NCBI GenBank assembly: GCA_016125975.1
Contig: JAEFCZ010000017.1
Location: forward strand, 1-33,785
DNA from: Candidatus Nitrosopumilus sp.
GTDB taxonomy: Archaea; Thermoproteota; Nitrososphaeria; Nitrososphaerales; Nitrosopumilaceae
Length of the DNA stretch: 33,785 bases
Reading direction: 5' to 3'
The position numbers were made by a program, and so were the translations under genes. This document shows positions 1-7,785 of this stretch, piece after piece (positions within the stretch are counted from its first letter, which is position 1; each line of letters begins with the position of its first letter). Under the pieces are notes generated by a model. That model saw only the letters and a list, made by a program, of their open reading frames with translations, made no database searches and was not told where the DNA came from.

Positions 1-2
1 CA

Positions 3-83
3 GATGGTGCAATTGACGATAACTCCTTTGTTCAAGGAATTCAATTCTTAATCAAAGAAGGAATCATGAGCATCTCTTCATAA
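3..83 (+). CDS. C-terminal end of a secreted or extracytoplasmic protein (partial)
   Basis: Only the last 26 codons and a TAA stop are in the window; the gene begins upstream. The visible peptide contains GIQFLIKEGIM close to its end. This closely matches the tail of the PstS-like protein encoded at 9448-10701 (GLQFLIKEGIL), including the acidic stretch before it. I recall such a tail on many exported thaumarchaeal proteins, so this is probably the end of another exported protein. The main domain cannot be seen and no function is assigned. Confidence 0.6.
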   Translation, partial: DGAIDDNSFVQGIQFLIKEGIMSISS

Positions 84-129
84 TTACCTACATTCAAATT
101 GTGACGTGTGAGATAAATTTTGAAGTAAA

Positions 130-489
130 ATGGTAGGTCTTTTCAATCATCCTAAACGAAAAATTAGAAAATTGATAACACAAGGAAATTATGAAGACGC
201 AATACGACTAGGAAAAAGTTTAGAATCTCAATATTCTGATGATCATGACTTTATGTTCATTATGGGCAGTGTTTACTTTTTAGTTGATGATGCAAAAAAA
301 GCATTACCCTATTTTGAGAAAGCCTTTCAACTAAATGAAAAAGATGTTGAAATGCTTAGACTCAAAACTAATGTCCACTTGGCCTTGGACCAAAAAGATG
401 AAGCTATTCATTGTTGTGAATGTATCTTGAATATAGATCCAAAAAACCATGAAGCCCATGATTTGATTGATCAACTAGAACGTTTGTAG
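130..489 (+). CDS. Small TPR-repeat protein
   Basis: This 119-residue protein is almost entirely tetratricopeptide repeats. About three helix-turn-helix units can be traced: GNYEDAIRLGKSLE near residue 19, then a unit with AKKALPYFEKAFQLNEKD near 55-72, then QKDEAIHCCECILNIDPKN near 88-106. The alternating Ala, Tyr, Leu and Pro positions are typical of TPRs. There is no signal peptide or membrane segment, so it is probably cytoplasmic and mediates protein contacts. The partner is unknown. It stands alone: the gene upstream ends about 46 bases before it and the next gene converges on it with one base between the stops. Confidence 0.8.
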   Translation: MVGLFNHPKRKIRKLITQGNYEDAIRLGKSLESQYSDDHDFMFIMGSVYFLVDDAKKALPYFEKAFQLNEKDVEMLRLKTNVHLALDQKDEAIHCCECILNIDPKNHEAHDLIDQLERL

Positions 490-490
490 A

Positions 491-967
491 CTATTTCTTT
501 TTCATCTGATATGCATTTTCCATCAACCAATCACAAAATGCTGTGACTTTATCATCAAATTCAGTCCAAATGTGGACTGAATGAGGCAAAATATCTATCT
601 TCCAATTCTCTCCAAATACTCTGACTCCCTCCTTATTCTCATACATGTAAGCATCTTCAGTCTGAACTTCTCCTAGAATCTCTAATGCCTTTTGTTTGAT
701 TTGTTCTCTGTCTATTGGGAATCTCTTTCTTTCATAATCTACAATCAAACTCAAATCTCTCTTTCCATACATCTCAAACTCTTCAATTCTTCCTTCTTTT
801 GGAAAATTCACAACTAGTTTGATATTGTATTTTTTGCCTACTTCTTTTCCAATATCTACAATTCTGGTGTATCCCATTGCTGGATTTTTTTTTAAGAGAA
901 ATCTAATCTGTGCCAAGTCTTTTTTCAATGCATTTTGAAGATCTAAAATTAATTCTGAAAATATCAT
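491..967 (-). CDS. Conserved-looking hypothetical protein
   Basis: A 158-residue soluble protein that I do not recognise. It starts with ATG and has an amphipathic, Lys-rich N-terminal half. The C-terminal part is richer in aromatic residues (WKIDILPHSVHIWTEFDD near 122-139) and ends in a Lys tail. No signal peptide, membrane helix or cysteine pair is visible. It converges with the TPR gene and is divergent from the gene at 1051, with about 80 bases between the two starts. Codon use and composition look like its neighbours. No function is proposed. Confidence 0.7.
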   Translation of the reverse strand: MIFSELILDLQNALKKDLAQIRFLLKKNPAMGYTRIVDIGKEVGKKYNIKLVVNFPKEGRIEEFEMYGKRDLSLIVDYERKRFPIDREQIKQKALEILGEVQTEDAYMYENKEGVRVFGENWKIDILPHSVHIWTEFDDKVTAFCDWLMENAYQMKKK

Positions 968-1050
968 GACTATTTTGAAAAGAAATTCCTATTATAATCA
1001 TTAATTTTTCTCCCAGATTGGTTTTTTTAGAACTTTGAATGGCTTAGGGT

Positions 1051-1692
1051 ATGGCAATGCCAACTGATGACTCTATGAGAATTGGTGATGAGTCTGAAAG
1101 AACAACTGATGTGAATTCTTATCAAAGAACATGTATGGATTTCATCGAAGACATCTCTCATGACTATGAGGCTTGGGTTGACTATTACAAATTGCCTGAA
1201 GATGAAGATAAACGAAGAAGAGCAGGAATTCGTGCAACCATTGACAAAACAAATACTTGGATTGCAAAAGTAGCAACATCCATTCCTGCAATCGATGTTG
1301 TAATGAATGATGGAATACAAAAGATGGCCGAATCCACTGCTGGAAAGCCCCTCCAAATTGGAGTCTTTGTAAATAAAACTGCAAGTTACACTGAGGCAAA
1401 ACCTGGAGTCATTGATATCAATGTTAAAGCAAGTGGGAGAGAAGGAAGAAAAGTCAGACTAGGATATCATTTCAAAGATGACCGATTTAGAATAGAATCT
1501 ACATGTGGGGCATATTTGGATGAAACAAATCTCCCACAAGAAGATTTTGAGCTTATGGATATTAATTTAAAATTACATGCAGAAAATGCAAAACAACGAG
1601 ATGTTATTTCATTTACAATTACCGTTTATGAAATTGAAAATGATGTTGAGATGGAAAAAAGAGGTCTTAGTACAATAATTCACATTGTTTGA
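1051..1692 (+). CDS. Hypothetical protein, 213 aa
   Basis: Soluble, charged protein that I do not recognise. The start could be ATG 1051 or ATG 1057. The N-terminal half looks helical and acidic. The C-terminal half (about 110-213) looks beta-rich, with alternating hydrophobic residues such as VIDINVKASGREGRKVRLGY. No catalytic motif, cysteine cluster, signal peptide or membrane helix is apparent. Overlapping minus-strand frames over 1027-1399 are rich in Cys, Ser and Phe and look like shadows. The stop lies four bases from that of the converging beta-propeller gene. Confidence 0.7.
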   Translation: MAMPTDDSMRIGDESERTTDVNSYQRTCMDFIEDISHDYEAWVDYYKLPEDEDKRRRAGIRATIDKTNTWIAKVATSIPAIDVVMNDGIQKMAESTAGKPLQIGVFVNKTASYTEAKPGVIDINVKASGREGRKVRLGYHFKDDRFRIESTCGAYLDETNLPQEDFELMDINLKLHAENAKQRDVISFTITVYEIENDVEMEKRGLSTIIHIV

Positions 1693-1696
1693 AATT

Positions 1697-3916
1697 CTAT
1701 CTGATAGGGTCTAATTCCATTTCTGGTTCTTCTAAGTAATCAATAAACTTGCCAGTGTTTTCAAGTTTTATTGAATTGATTTCATTCAAATCATCAAATG
1801 AATTCATCTTCAAATATCCTTGAGATGCTGTGTACAACACATCATCAATGTAGAATGTTCTTGCATCTCCCATTCCATAGTATCTTGAATCACTATCTGA
1901 ATGTGTGATTGTTCCCTTTATGGAAAATCCATTTGTAGTATCTATGTCAAAGACATAGAATCCACTCCAGCGATTATATTCTGGGGCAAACATCTTTGTA
2001 GAAATATGTTCTAAACCATCTGAATCTCCACTTATTGGAATTGAAAGCACGTTTCTTGTTTTATCAAAGAAGAATGCTTTGTGGTTGTGTAGTGCTTCAG
2101 AATGACTTGATCTATCTCCAATGACAAAGTCATCTAGTACTTTTGGATTATTTACATCTGCTACATTGAATAATGCAATTTTGACTCCTAACTGTTGAAC
2201 TCTATCATTGCTGTCCACTTTGGTGTCTCTTCCTACTCCAATTACATGATCCTCATCAAATGGATGCAAGTAATTTGAGAATCCTGGAATCTTTAGTTCT
2301 CCTAGAATCTTTGGTGTATCCTTTGAGAGGTCAATTACAAAAAATGGGTCAATCTGTTGGAATGTTACCAAATAGAGCCTGTCTCCCATGAATCGTGATG
2401 AAAATATACTCTCATCTGGTGCTATGTCTTCTAGTTCTCCAACTATGTTGAGCTCCTCATCTAAGACATAAACTGCATTTGAACGGATTGTTCCTTCATG
2501 CTGAATGTAATGTTCTATTGTTGTTGCAACTCTGAATCTGTCTCCCGATTCATCCATTGAAAATTGATTTAACAATCTACCCGGCACAGATCCTTTTGCA
2601 ACATATTCTATTTTGTCTTCATCAATTGAAATTTTATGAATTATTGTCTTTCTAGTTTCTTCTTGAATTTTAGCATCATACTCGTTTAATGCCTCTCGTA
2701 TGTCATCAAATAATTTTTCTTTACTGTTTTTATCCATTTGATTGTATGACTCTTGCATCAATTCTGAAATTTTCATCCATTGGGTTGTGGAGTTTATTGA
2801 AGAATCATTTTGAATTGTTTTGATTTGTTCTTGAATGTCATTTGGTAGTAATGGTACTATTACGTCAAAGAATCTGTCTTGTGATGAATTTTCATAAAAT
2901 CCAAATGGCGCATTTTGCTGGTATGTAAGATAAAAATTATTCTCAGACACATAAAATGTTCCAGAGTATCCCATCAAGAATGATTCAGAGTTTATCGTGT
3001 CTCCGAAAATGTCTATTGCAGTCAATGTGCTAAAATTTGAAAACTGTTCAACATTGTCAAAGTAAAATGCATCCGGAGTCATGATTCTAACTGAATCTTC
3101 CATTATTATTGGCAGTCTTGGATATTGATAGTTTACGTTAGTATTTGTAACAAAGTATGCATAGTCTCCAATCATTCGTGCATCTCTGAAATGACCGTCA
3201 ATGGAGTAATCTTTTACAATTGAAGGGTTTTCTTTGTCTGATACATCCACAATTAATGCATGTGTTACTGGGCTGTATGAGCGTCTAGGAACAAAGTCGT
3301 ACTGCGGAATGATTTCATCATCGCTTTGTCCATTATAGAAAATTACTAGTCTATCGTCATTTAAGAACATGTTCTGAATGTATTGAGATTCAATGTCTAG
3401 TGCAATTTTTAAAATTAATTCAGCAGATTCAGCAGGGTATGCGTCAATTATTGAGAGCGTATTTTGTGATACAATGTAAACATACTTTGAATCATTTTTG
3501 AGATAATCTGGCTCGTCTACATTTGCAACTTGGACATTTGTCGTAGAATAGTCTGATCCTCCTGATTCGTCTTTGGCTACTGCGGCAGTTGGTACTGCCA
3601 TTAGTGCAAGACCGTCGGCCATCATTGCACCTTCTGCAACTACCATTCCTCTTGAGGACCATTTATTAACATAGATATTTCCTTCAAGTAATGATGACGT
3701 TTCAAGGATGTCCTTTAACTCCTCTTGTGATGATATTTTTTTAACATCATTTGTCCCTTCAAAAAATTCTGATACTGTTTTATCTACATAAACAATTTCT
3801 GTTGTAGGTGTTTGCGTGATTTGTGGTTGATCATCAAATCCTACTGAAAATATTATTCCAGCTGTAACTATTACTGAAACTATTATTGCAATTGGCATTG
3901 TTATTTTTGAATTCAT
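1697..3916 (-). CDS. Secreted or membrane-anchored beta-propeller domain protein
   Basis: This 739-residue protein has one N-terminal hydrophobic segment (residues about 7-25, with a Lys before it), acting as signal peptide or anchor; the rest would lie outside the membrane. The body matches the archaeal and bacterial secreted beta-propeller family (Pfam Beta_propel type, from memory). Blade-like strands recur, e.g. KYVYIVSQNTLSIIDAYP near 143 and DRLYLVTFQQIDPFFVIDLS near 511. An insert around 350-420 is Gln/Asn/Lys-rich and probably helical. The ATG start is supported by a GAGGAG ribosome-binding site five bases upstream. It is divergent from the winged-helix regulator at 4056 and the shared gap holds a strong inverted repeat, so regulation by that neighbour is likely. 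Ligand or enzymatic role unknown. Confidence 0.8.
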   Translation of the reverse strand: MNSKITMPIAIIVSVIVTAGIIFSVGFDDQPQITQTPTTEIVYVDKTVSEFFEGTNDVKKISSQEELKDILETSSLLEGNIYVNKWSSRGMVVAEGAMMADGLALMAVPTAAVAKDESGGSDYSTTNVQVANVDEPDYLKNDSKYVYIVSQNTLSIIDAYPAESAELILKIALDIESQYIQNMFLNDDRLVIFYNGQSDDEIIPQYDFVPRRSYSPVTHALIVDVSDKENPSIVKDYSIDGHFRDARMIGDYAYFVTNTNVNYQYPRLPIIMEDSVRIMTPDAFYFDNVEQFSNFSTLTAIDIFGDTINSESFLMGYSGTFYVSENNFYLTYQQNAPFGFYENSSQDRFFDVIVPLLPNDIQEQIKTIQNDSSINSTTQWMKISELMQESYNQMDKNSKEKLFDDIREALNEYDAKIQEETRKTIIHKISIDEDKIEYVAKGSVPGRLLNQFSMDESGDRFRVATTIEHYIQHEGTIRSNAVYVLDEELNIVGELEDIAPDESIFSSRFMGDRLYLVTFQQIDPFFVIDLSKDTPKILGELKIPGFSNYLHPFDEDHVIGVGRDTKVDSNDRVQQLGVKIALFNVADVNNPKVLDDFVIGDRSSHSEALHNHKAFFFDKTRNVLSIPISGDSDGLEHISTKMFAPEYNRWSGFYVFDIDTTNGFSIKGTITHSDSDSRYYGMGDARTFYIDDVLYTASQGYLKMNSFDDLNEINSIKLENTGKFIDYLEEPEMELDPIR

Positions 3917-3930
3917 TTTTTCTCCTCACT

Positions 3931-3983
3931 TGGTGGTTTTTTTGAAAACTACCATTTAGTGATTACTATTATTTGGTAGTTTG
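3931..3983. promoter_or_regulatory. Inverted repeat plus third half-site between divergent genes: candidate operator
   Basis: Two 10-base arms form an inverted repeat: TGGTGGTTTT at 3931-3940 and AAAACTACCA at 3945-3954. They are separated by four bases and have one mismatch. A third near-copy, TGGTAGTTTG, lies at 3974-3983. The block lies just upstream of the beta-propeller gene's ribosome-binding site and within the divergent promoter region. The neighbouring winged-helix protein is the obvious candidate to bind it. The repeat is seen directly; its role is inferred. Confidence 0.6.
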
Positions 3984-4055
3984 AGATAAAAGGTTTAGTG
4001 AAATTCAAATTTTACCAAAGAATTTACATATACTATGATTATGTAGAGAACTCTA

Positions 4056-4358
4056 TTGTCTTCTGATGAATTTTCAAACGATGATTTGACTGAGAACATC
4101 AAAATTCTTGCTACTGATGATGAAAAGATAAAGTCTTTTGGTGAGATATTAACAAATGATTCTAGTCGTGAAATTCTTCAATTATTGTTCAATGAAGACT
4201 TGACTGCAACACAAATTGCCCAAAAAAGTAATGTCTCTCTCCAACTTGTAAAATACCATCTCAACAAGTTACAGAATCTTGGTGTTGTAAAAATTTCAAA
4301 GATTGAAAAAAACTCCAAATCCCAAGAACATGAAAATTTACACTGCATCAAAATTTAG
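4056..4358 (+). CDS. Winged-helix (ArsR-like) DNA-binding half of a split regulator
   Basis: From a TTG start about 25 bases after a TATA-like stretch, this frame encodes 100 residues with a winged helix-turn-helix. Residues 32-80 carry SSREILQLLF, then LTATQIAQKSNVSLQLVKYHLNKLQNLGVV in two parts: a helix-turn-helix and the start of the wing. After KISKIEKNSKSQE the frame runs into a short unrelated tail and a TAG. The expected continuation (MKIYTASKFSIVIVPPK) is present one base out of frame in the next ORF. Skipping the C at 4329 joins both into one 263-residue protein. So this is probably the N-terminal half of a frameshifted or sequence-error gene. It likely regulates itself and the divergent beta-propeller gene. 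Confidence 0.75.
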   Translation: MSSDEFSNDDLTENIKILATDDEKIKSFGEILTNDSSREILQLLFNEDLTATQIAQKSNVSLQLVKYHLNKLQNLGVVKISKIEKNSKSQEHENLHCIKI

Positions 4359-4848
4359 CATTGTAATTGTTCCTCCAAAACTCTCTGAGAAAACTAAAGA
4401 AAGCAAACTTTTGGTCCGTTCATTTAGACATATTTACAAAGTAGTGGGACTTGGTGTTGCAACTGGTGTATCTGGATTATTTTCATCCACTCAACTCTCA
4501 CAAAATAAACAAATTCCTGTAGATGATGTGATGATGTCTAGAGGACTTTCTTCATCTGTTGAATCTTCACAACCAGAATCTGCTAAATTTTTAGCTAAAG
4601 ACGAGTCTGCTGAATGGGGTGCTGCATCTCCTACAATGTCTGCCGAATCTGAATCCCAAATGGACTTGGATGCTGTTGTTGTTTCTGAAAATATAGAAGA
4701 TTCATTTTTGGAACCTGTTGTCGTTGCAACTTCTGATGAATTGCTCACAAGTACAACTGATTTGTTTATTCCATTTGTAATTATTACATTAATTTTAGGT
4801 GGATTGACTGCTTTTTACTTGTACAAATATTTTAAAAAATCTAAATAG
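4303..4848 (+). CDS. Membrane-anchored C-terminal half of the split regulator
   Basis: This frame overlaps the preceding ORF by 56 bases. It has a nominal TTG start inside an A-run, but real homology probably begins at MKIYTASKFSIVIVPPK, coded from 4330. It then shows a weak hydrophobic stretch (VVGLGVATGVSGLFS, about 47-61), a Ser/Glu/Asp-rich region of roughly 80 residues, and a strong C-terminal membrane helix (LFIPFVIITLILGGLTAFYL) followed by Lys residues. The layout suggests a one-component regulator with cytoplasmic DNA-binding and a membrane or outside-facing sensor part. Independent translation is unlikely: no ribosome-binding site is seen. A one-base sequencing error, a true mutation or recoding would all explain the split. 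Confidence 0.65.
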   Translation: MKKTPNPKNMKIYTASKFSIVIVPPKLSEKTKESKLLVRSFRHIYKVVGLGVATGVSGLFSSTQLSQNKQIPVDDVMMSRGLSSSVESSQPESAKFLAKDESAEWGAASPTMSAESESQMDLDAVVVSENIEDSFLEPVVVATSDELLTSTTDLFIPFVIITLILGGLTAFYLYKYFKKSK

Positions 4849-4853
4849 CCGGT

Positions 4854-5171
4854 TTAATCTAATATTACTTCTATTGTAACTCTTTTTTCTTTGGCTCTTT
4901 CTTCCCCAGGATACTTTAATGCTGATATTTTTTTATCTAGCTCTTCATCTTGCACTAATTTTGCTTTCCCTGTAAAAATTTCATCTTTGTATGCTATTTT
5001 TACCTCTGAATTACTTAATGCATTTTTGAACCAATCCCCATCTGGTCGATGCCTTGAAAAATAGATTTTACCATTATGGTTAACTGCTCTAAGCATGACT
5101 GAATGTTCTTTCCCTGTTTTTCGTCCTTTGGTTGTAAGTATTGGTCTGAACAATTTCTCCTCTATTTTCAT
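4854..5171 (-). CDS. Deazaflavin/FMN-type split-barrel oxidoreductase family protein
   Basis: The 105-residue protein resembles the F420-dependent nitroreductase (Ddn-like, DUF385) and related split beta-barrel family. Visible features are LTTKGRKTGKEHSVMLRAV near 12-30 (the strand-turn with the G-R-K-T-G signature), GKIYFSRHRPDGDWFKNALS near 34-53, and a further strand EVKIAYKDEIFTGKAKLV near 56-73. Family members bind F420 or flavin and transfer hydride; thaumarchaea make F420. It is somewhat short compared with the usual ~130-150 residues. It converges with the regulator gene (5-base gap), and its own promoter lies between it and the PRC-barrel gene. The substrate cannot be told. Confidence 0.7.
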   Translation of the reverse strand: MKIEEKLFRPILTTKGRKTGKEHSVMLRAVNHNGKIYFSRHRPDGDWFKNALSNSEVKIAYKDEIFTGKAKLVQDEELDKKISALKYPGEERAKEKRVTIEVILD

Positions 5172-5259
5172 GCGTAGGTTTTGTCTGTCAAGTAATTTAA
5201 CCTCATTGATAGAAATTTCTGATATTCAGTATGATAAGCGAATCTGTAAATCCTGTACT

Positions 5260-5712
5260 ATGTCCGTAAAACTTGAAGGAATGCCTGGCAATCTAGCTAC
5301 TGCAGATACCTTTACCGGAAAGAAGGTCATAGATAGAGAAGGAATCGAATATGGTAAAGTAAAGCATATTCACATCAATCAAGATACCTTGGCTGTAAAT
5401 GGTGTAACCATTCGTCAAGGATTCCGTAGAGATTATTTCCTATCTGAAGATTATATTGACAAATTTTCTGAAGAGACACTACTTCTTAGTAGACCTCCAG
5501 TCCGAACTGGAATCCCAGTAACTGACATTGACAAACATAAAATTGGCAAAGTAAAACGCTTGCACAAAAATTCAGAAACTAACGAATTGGAAACAATTGA
5601 AGTCAGTGACGGTTTGCTACATTCAAAAGTACTATCCAAATCTGAAATTTGGGGAGTAGGAGAAAAAGTCATTTTAAGAATGACTAAAGATGAGTTCAAA
5701 AAACTTGAATGA
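5260..5712 (+). CDS. PRC-barrel domain protein (two barrels)
   Basis: I choose ATG 5260 (150 residues) rather than the longer open frame from 5095, which would run antisense through the neighbouring gene. The protein contains two PRC-barrel-like units. The first has FTGKKVIDREGIEYGKVKHI near residue 15, and the second has GIPVTDIDKHKIGKVKRLHK near 83-102. In archaea, small PRC-barrel proteins bind RNA or partner proteins in ribosome maturation or cell division (CdpB-type), but here the exact role is unknown. It has no membrane segment. A T-rich tract follows the stop and may end transcription. Confidence 0.75.
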   Translation: MSVKLEGMPGNLATADTFTGKKVIDREGIEYGKVKHIHINQDTLAVNGVTIRQGFRRDYFLSEDYIDKFSEETLLLSRPPVRTGIPVTDIDKHKIGKVKRLHKNSETNELETIEVSDGLLHSKVLSKSEIWGVGEKVILRMTKDEFKKLE

Positions 5713-5737
5713 TCTTTTTTAATTTTCTTTTTTCTGT
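5713..5737 (+). terminator. T-rich tract after the PRC-barrel gene
   Basis: Right after the stop come several runs of T (six, then four to six) broken by single bases. Archaeal transcription commonly ends at such U-rich tracts without a hairpin. No stem-loop is obvious. Confidence 0.4.
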
Positions 5738-5745
5738 TATTTTGC

Positions 5746-5844
5746 CTATTCTGTTTTTTTAGAACACACATCACAAACAGGAATGCCGTCCTGAACTGTT
5801 ATTTCTACATTTGATGAGTGGCATTTCTGACATAATCCTTTCAT
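5746..5844 (-). CDS. 32-residue zinc-ribbon-like microprotein
   Basis: A short minus-strand frame, ATG at 5844 to TAG at 5746-5748, encodes 32 residues with LCQKCHSS at 4-11 and VCDVCSKK at 23-30. Two CxxC pairs separated by 15 residues form a complete zinc-ribbon or knuckle pattern, which random frames rarely produce. An AT-rich TATA-like stretch (TTTAAATTTTTTAT on the plus strand, 5867-5880) lies about 25 bases upstream of the ATG, which fits leaderless transcription. It converges with the PRC-barrel gene. Likely a small metal-binding nucleic-acid or protein contact module; no specific function is known to me. Confidence 0.7.
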   Translation of the reverse strand: MKGLCQKCHSSNVEITVQDGIPVCDVCSKKTE

Positions 5845-5933
5845 ACTCTAAGCTCTCTATTTGGTCTTTAAATTTTTTATGAGGATCTAAATCAATACTT
5901 AGCAATTTATAATTGATATTTGCGATCAATGTA

Positions 5934-6932
5934 TTGTATTCTATAGAAACAAAATCTCTTACAAAATCATTTGGAGACGTTGTTGCAGTAAATGATATTT
6001 CCTTTTCTGTTAAGAAAGGTGAAATTTTTGGCTTCTTGGGTCCAAATGGTGCAGGTAAGAGTACTACGATGATGATTCTTACAACTTTGTTAAAACCTAC
6101 ATCTGGCAATGCGTTAATCTCTGGATTTGATGTTGCTTCTAACCCTACAAATGTCAGAAAAAATATTGGCTATGTCCAACAAGAGTCTACTGTTGATGAA
6201 TATCTAACTGGACGTGAAAATCTCATACTTCAGGCAAAACTCAATCATATTCCCAAAAATGAAATCAAAAAAAGAATTGATGATGTTTTAGAATTAATTG
6301 AACTAGTCGACAAACAAGACCAAGCAGTTGTAACGTATTCTGGCGGAATGCGAAAGCGTTTGGATATTGCAGGAGGTCTGCTTCACAGGCCACGGGTGTT
6401 GTTTCTTGATGAGCCTACTGTTGGATTAGACATCCAAACACGTAGAAAAATTTGGGAATATATCAAAAAAATCCATACTGAGTTTGAAATGACCATTTTT
6501 GTGTCCACTCACTACATGGAAGAGGCTGATCAACTATGTGACAGAGTGGGGATTATTGATGGCGGAAAAATCCAGGTAATCGATTCTCCGGAGAACATGA
6601 AAAATGCTATGGGAAATGAAGTCATTTCTATTGTGATTGGAGATGGAGAACATAGAGATTCTTTCTTGGCTGAACTCAAAAAAATAGACTCTGTAAACAA
6701 AATTAATGAAGATGGCTCTAAACTCACTCTTTTTGTATCAAACGGAACTGAAGTTATTCCAAAAATTTTTCAAATTTCTTCAGACATTGGAATTAAAATT
6801 ACATCTATCTCTTTGACTCAGCCAACACTTGATGATGTTTTCATCTCTTACACTGGCCATGAAATTCGAGATGATGATGGAACGTTTAATCGAAACCGAG
6901 AACACGCAAAAATGAAGAGGTTACGTGCATGA
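5934..6932 (+). CDS. ABC transporter ATP-binding protein (ABC-2 / drug-export type)
   Basis: The ATPase subunit of an exporter. With TTG 5934 as start it has 332 residues. Walker A is GPNGAGKST near 36-44, the signature YSGGMRKR near 135, Walker B VLFLDEPT near 155-162, and the switch His lies in FVSTHYMEEADQ near 193. A C-terminal extension of about 100 residues is typical of DrrA/NatA-like proteins. A longer frame from TTG 5913 is possible, but TTTATAAT at 5906-5913 places a TATA box about 26 bases before 5934, so the shorter leaderless form is favoured. It overlaps the permease gene by four bases, so the two form one operon. Substrate unknown. Confidence 0.9.
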   Translation: MYSIETKSLTKSFGDVVAVNDISFSVKKGEIFGFLGPNGAGKSTTMMILTTLLKPTSGNALISGFDVASNPTNVRKNIGYVQQESTVDEYLTGRENLILQAKLNHIPKNEIKKRIDDVLELIELVDKQDQAVVTYSGGMRKRLDIAGGLLHRPRVLFLDEPTVGLDIQTRRKIWEYIKKIHTEFEMTIFVSTHYMEEADQLCDRVGIIDGGKIQVIDSPENMKNAMGNEVISIVIGDGEHRDSFLAELKKIDSVNKINEDGSKLTLFVSNGTEVIPKIFQISSDIGIKITSISLTQPTLDDVFISYTGHEIRDDDGTFNRNREHAKMKRLRA

Positions 6933-7714
6933 ACACTTTGATGTATGATACCTACACAATTTTTTGGAGGGAACTAAAACGATACAAAAAATCTCGAAGT
7001 GGTGTTTTAATTAGACTCATACAACCTGCAATCTGGATTATAGTTATTGGAAATACATTTTCAGGAACTCAACCATTAATCCAATCAGTTGGATTTGAAG
7101 GAGAATACATTGAATTTATGGCACCTGGCGTCATTATACTTACTGCGATTTTTACAAGTATCTTTGGCGGTGTCAACACTTTGTGGGATAGACGGTATGG
7201 TTTTATGAACAAGGCATTAACGTCTCCAATCTCCCGTTCTGCAATTGCTTTGGGAAAAATGTCTGCAATATCACTAATTGCAGCTATGCAAGCAAGTTTG
7301 ATTTTGGGAATTGCTTTGGCAATAGGTGTAACATTTCCTAATCCAATAATGATTGCACCAATAATGGCAATTGTAATTTTATTTTCTCTAGGATTCTCTG
7401 GAATTTCTGTGATGGTTGCAGCTACTGCAAAGTCTCAGGAAACTTTTTGGGGAATTATCAATTTCCTTGGAATGCCTCTATTCATGTTGAGTCCTGCATT
7501 ATTCCCACTAGAACTACTTCCTAATTGGCTTGCAACTGTTGCAAAACTAAATCCTGTAACATACACTGTCTTGCTTGTACGTGAGATGATGACAGGCGTA
7601 TCTGAAGGTGGGGTGTCCATATTTCTTAGCCTCGGAATTATCTTTGTCTTTGTATTGGTGATGGTTGGGCTTGCAAGCTATGTGTTTACGCGTGAGGTAA
7701 ACAAACCATTTTGA
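6929..7714 (+). CDS. ABC-2 type permease
   Basis: Membrane partner of the ATPase just upstream, joined by an ATGA overlap. The 261 residues contain about six hydrophobic helices: near 30-50, 62-82, 110-135, 140-165, 172-195 and 230-252. The N-terminal segment contains FWRELKRYKKSR, a typical cytoplasmic entry helix of ABC-2 permeases. The conserved stretch FWGIINFLGMPLFMLSPALF near 174-193 and PLELLPNWL after it are the ABC-2 signature region. Together with the ATPase it should export a lipid, drug or polymer; the substrate is not indicated by neighbours. No accessory protein is seen. Confidence 0.88.
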   Translation: MNTLMYDTYTIFWRELKRYKKSRSGVLIRLIQPAIWIIVIGNTFSGTQPLIQSVGFEGEYIEFMAPGVIILTAIFTSIFGGVNTLWDRRYGFMNKALTSPISRSAIALGKMSAISLIAAMQASLILGIALAIGVTFPNPIMIAPIMAIVILFSLGFSGISVMVAATAKSQETFWGIINFLGMPLFMLSPALFPLELLPNWLATVAKLNPVTYTVLLVREMMTGVSEGGVSIFLSLGIIFVFVLVMVGLASYVFTREVNKPF

Positions 7715-7785
7715 GATAAAGTTGACAAAAAATCAAACAAATGTTAACTCTGTTGATCTTTGAGAAATTTTGAAATCATTATTCG

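Noticed and set aside
1027-1399. Minus-strand frames of 109 and 85 codons opposite the hypothetical gene at 1051
   Set aside because: They are rich in Cys, Phe and Ser, lack any family feature, and mirror a better-supported plus-strand gene.
5095-5259. Upstream extension of the PRC-barrel frame
   Set aside because: It would run antisense through the split-barrel gene and has no PRC-like sequence; ATG 5260 gives a normal domain length.
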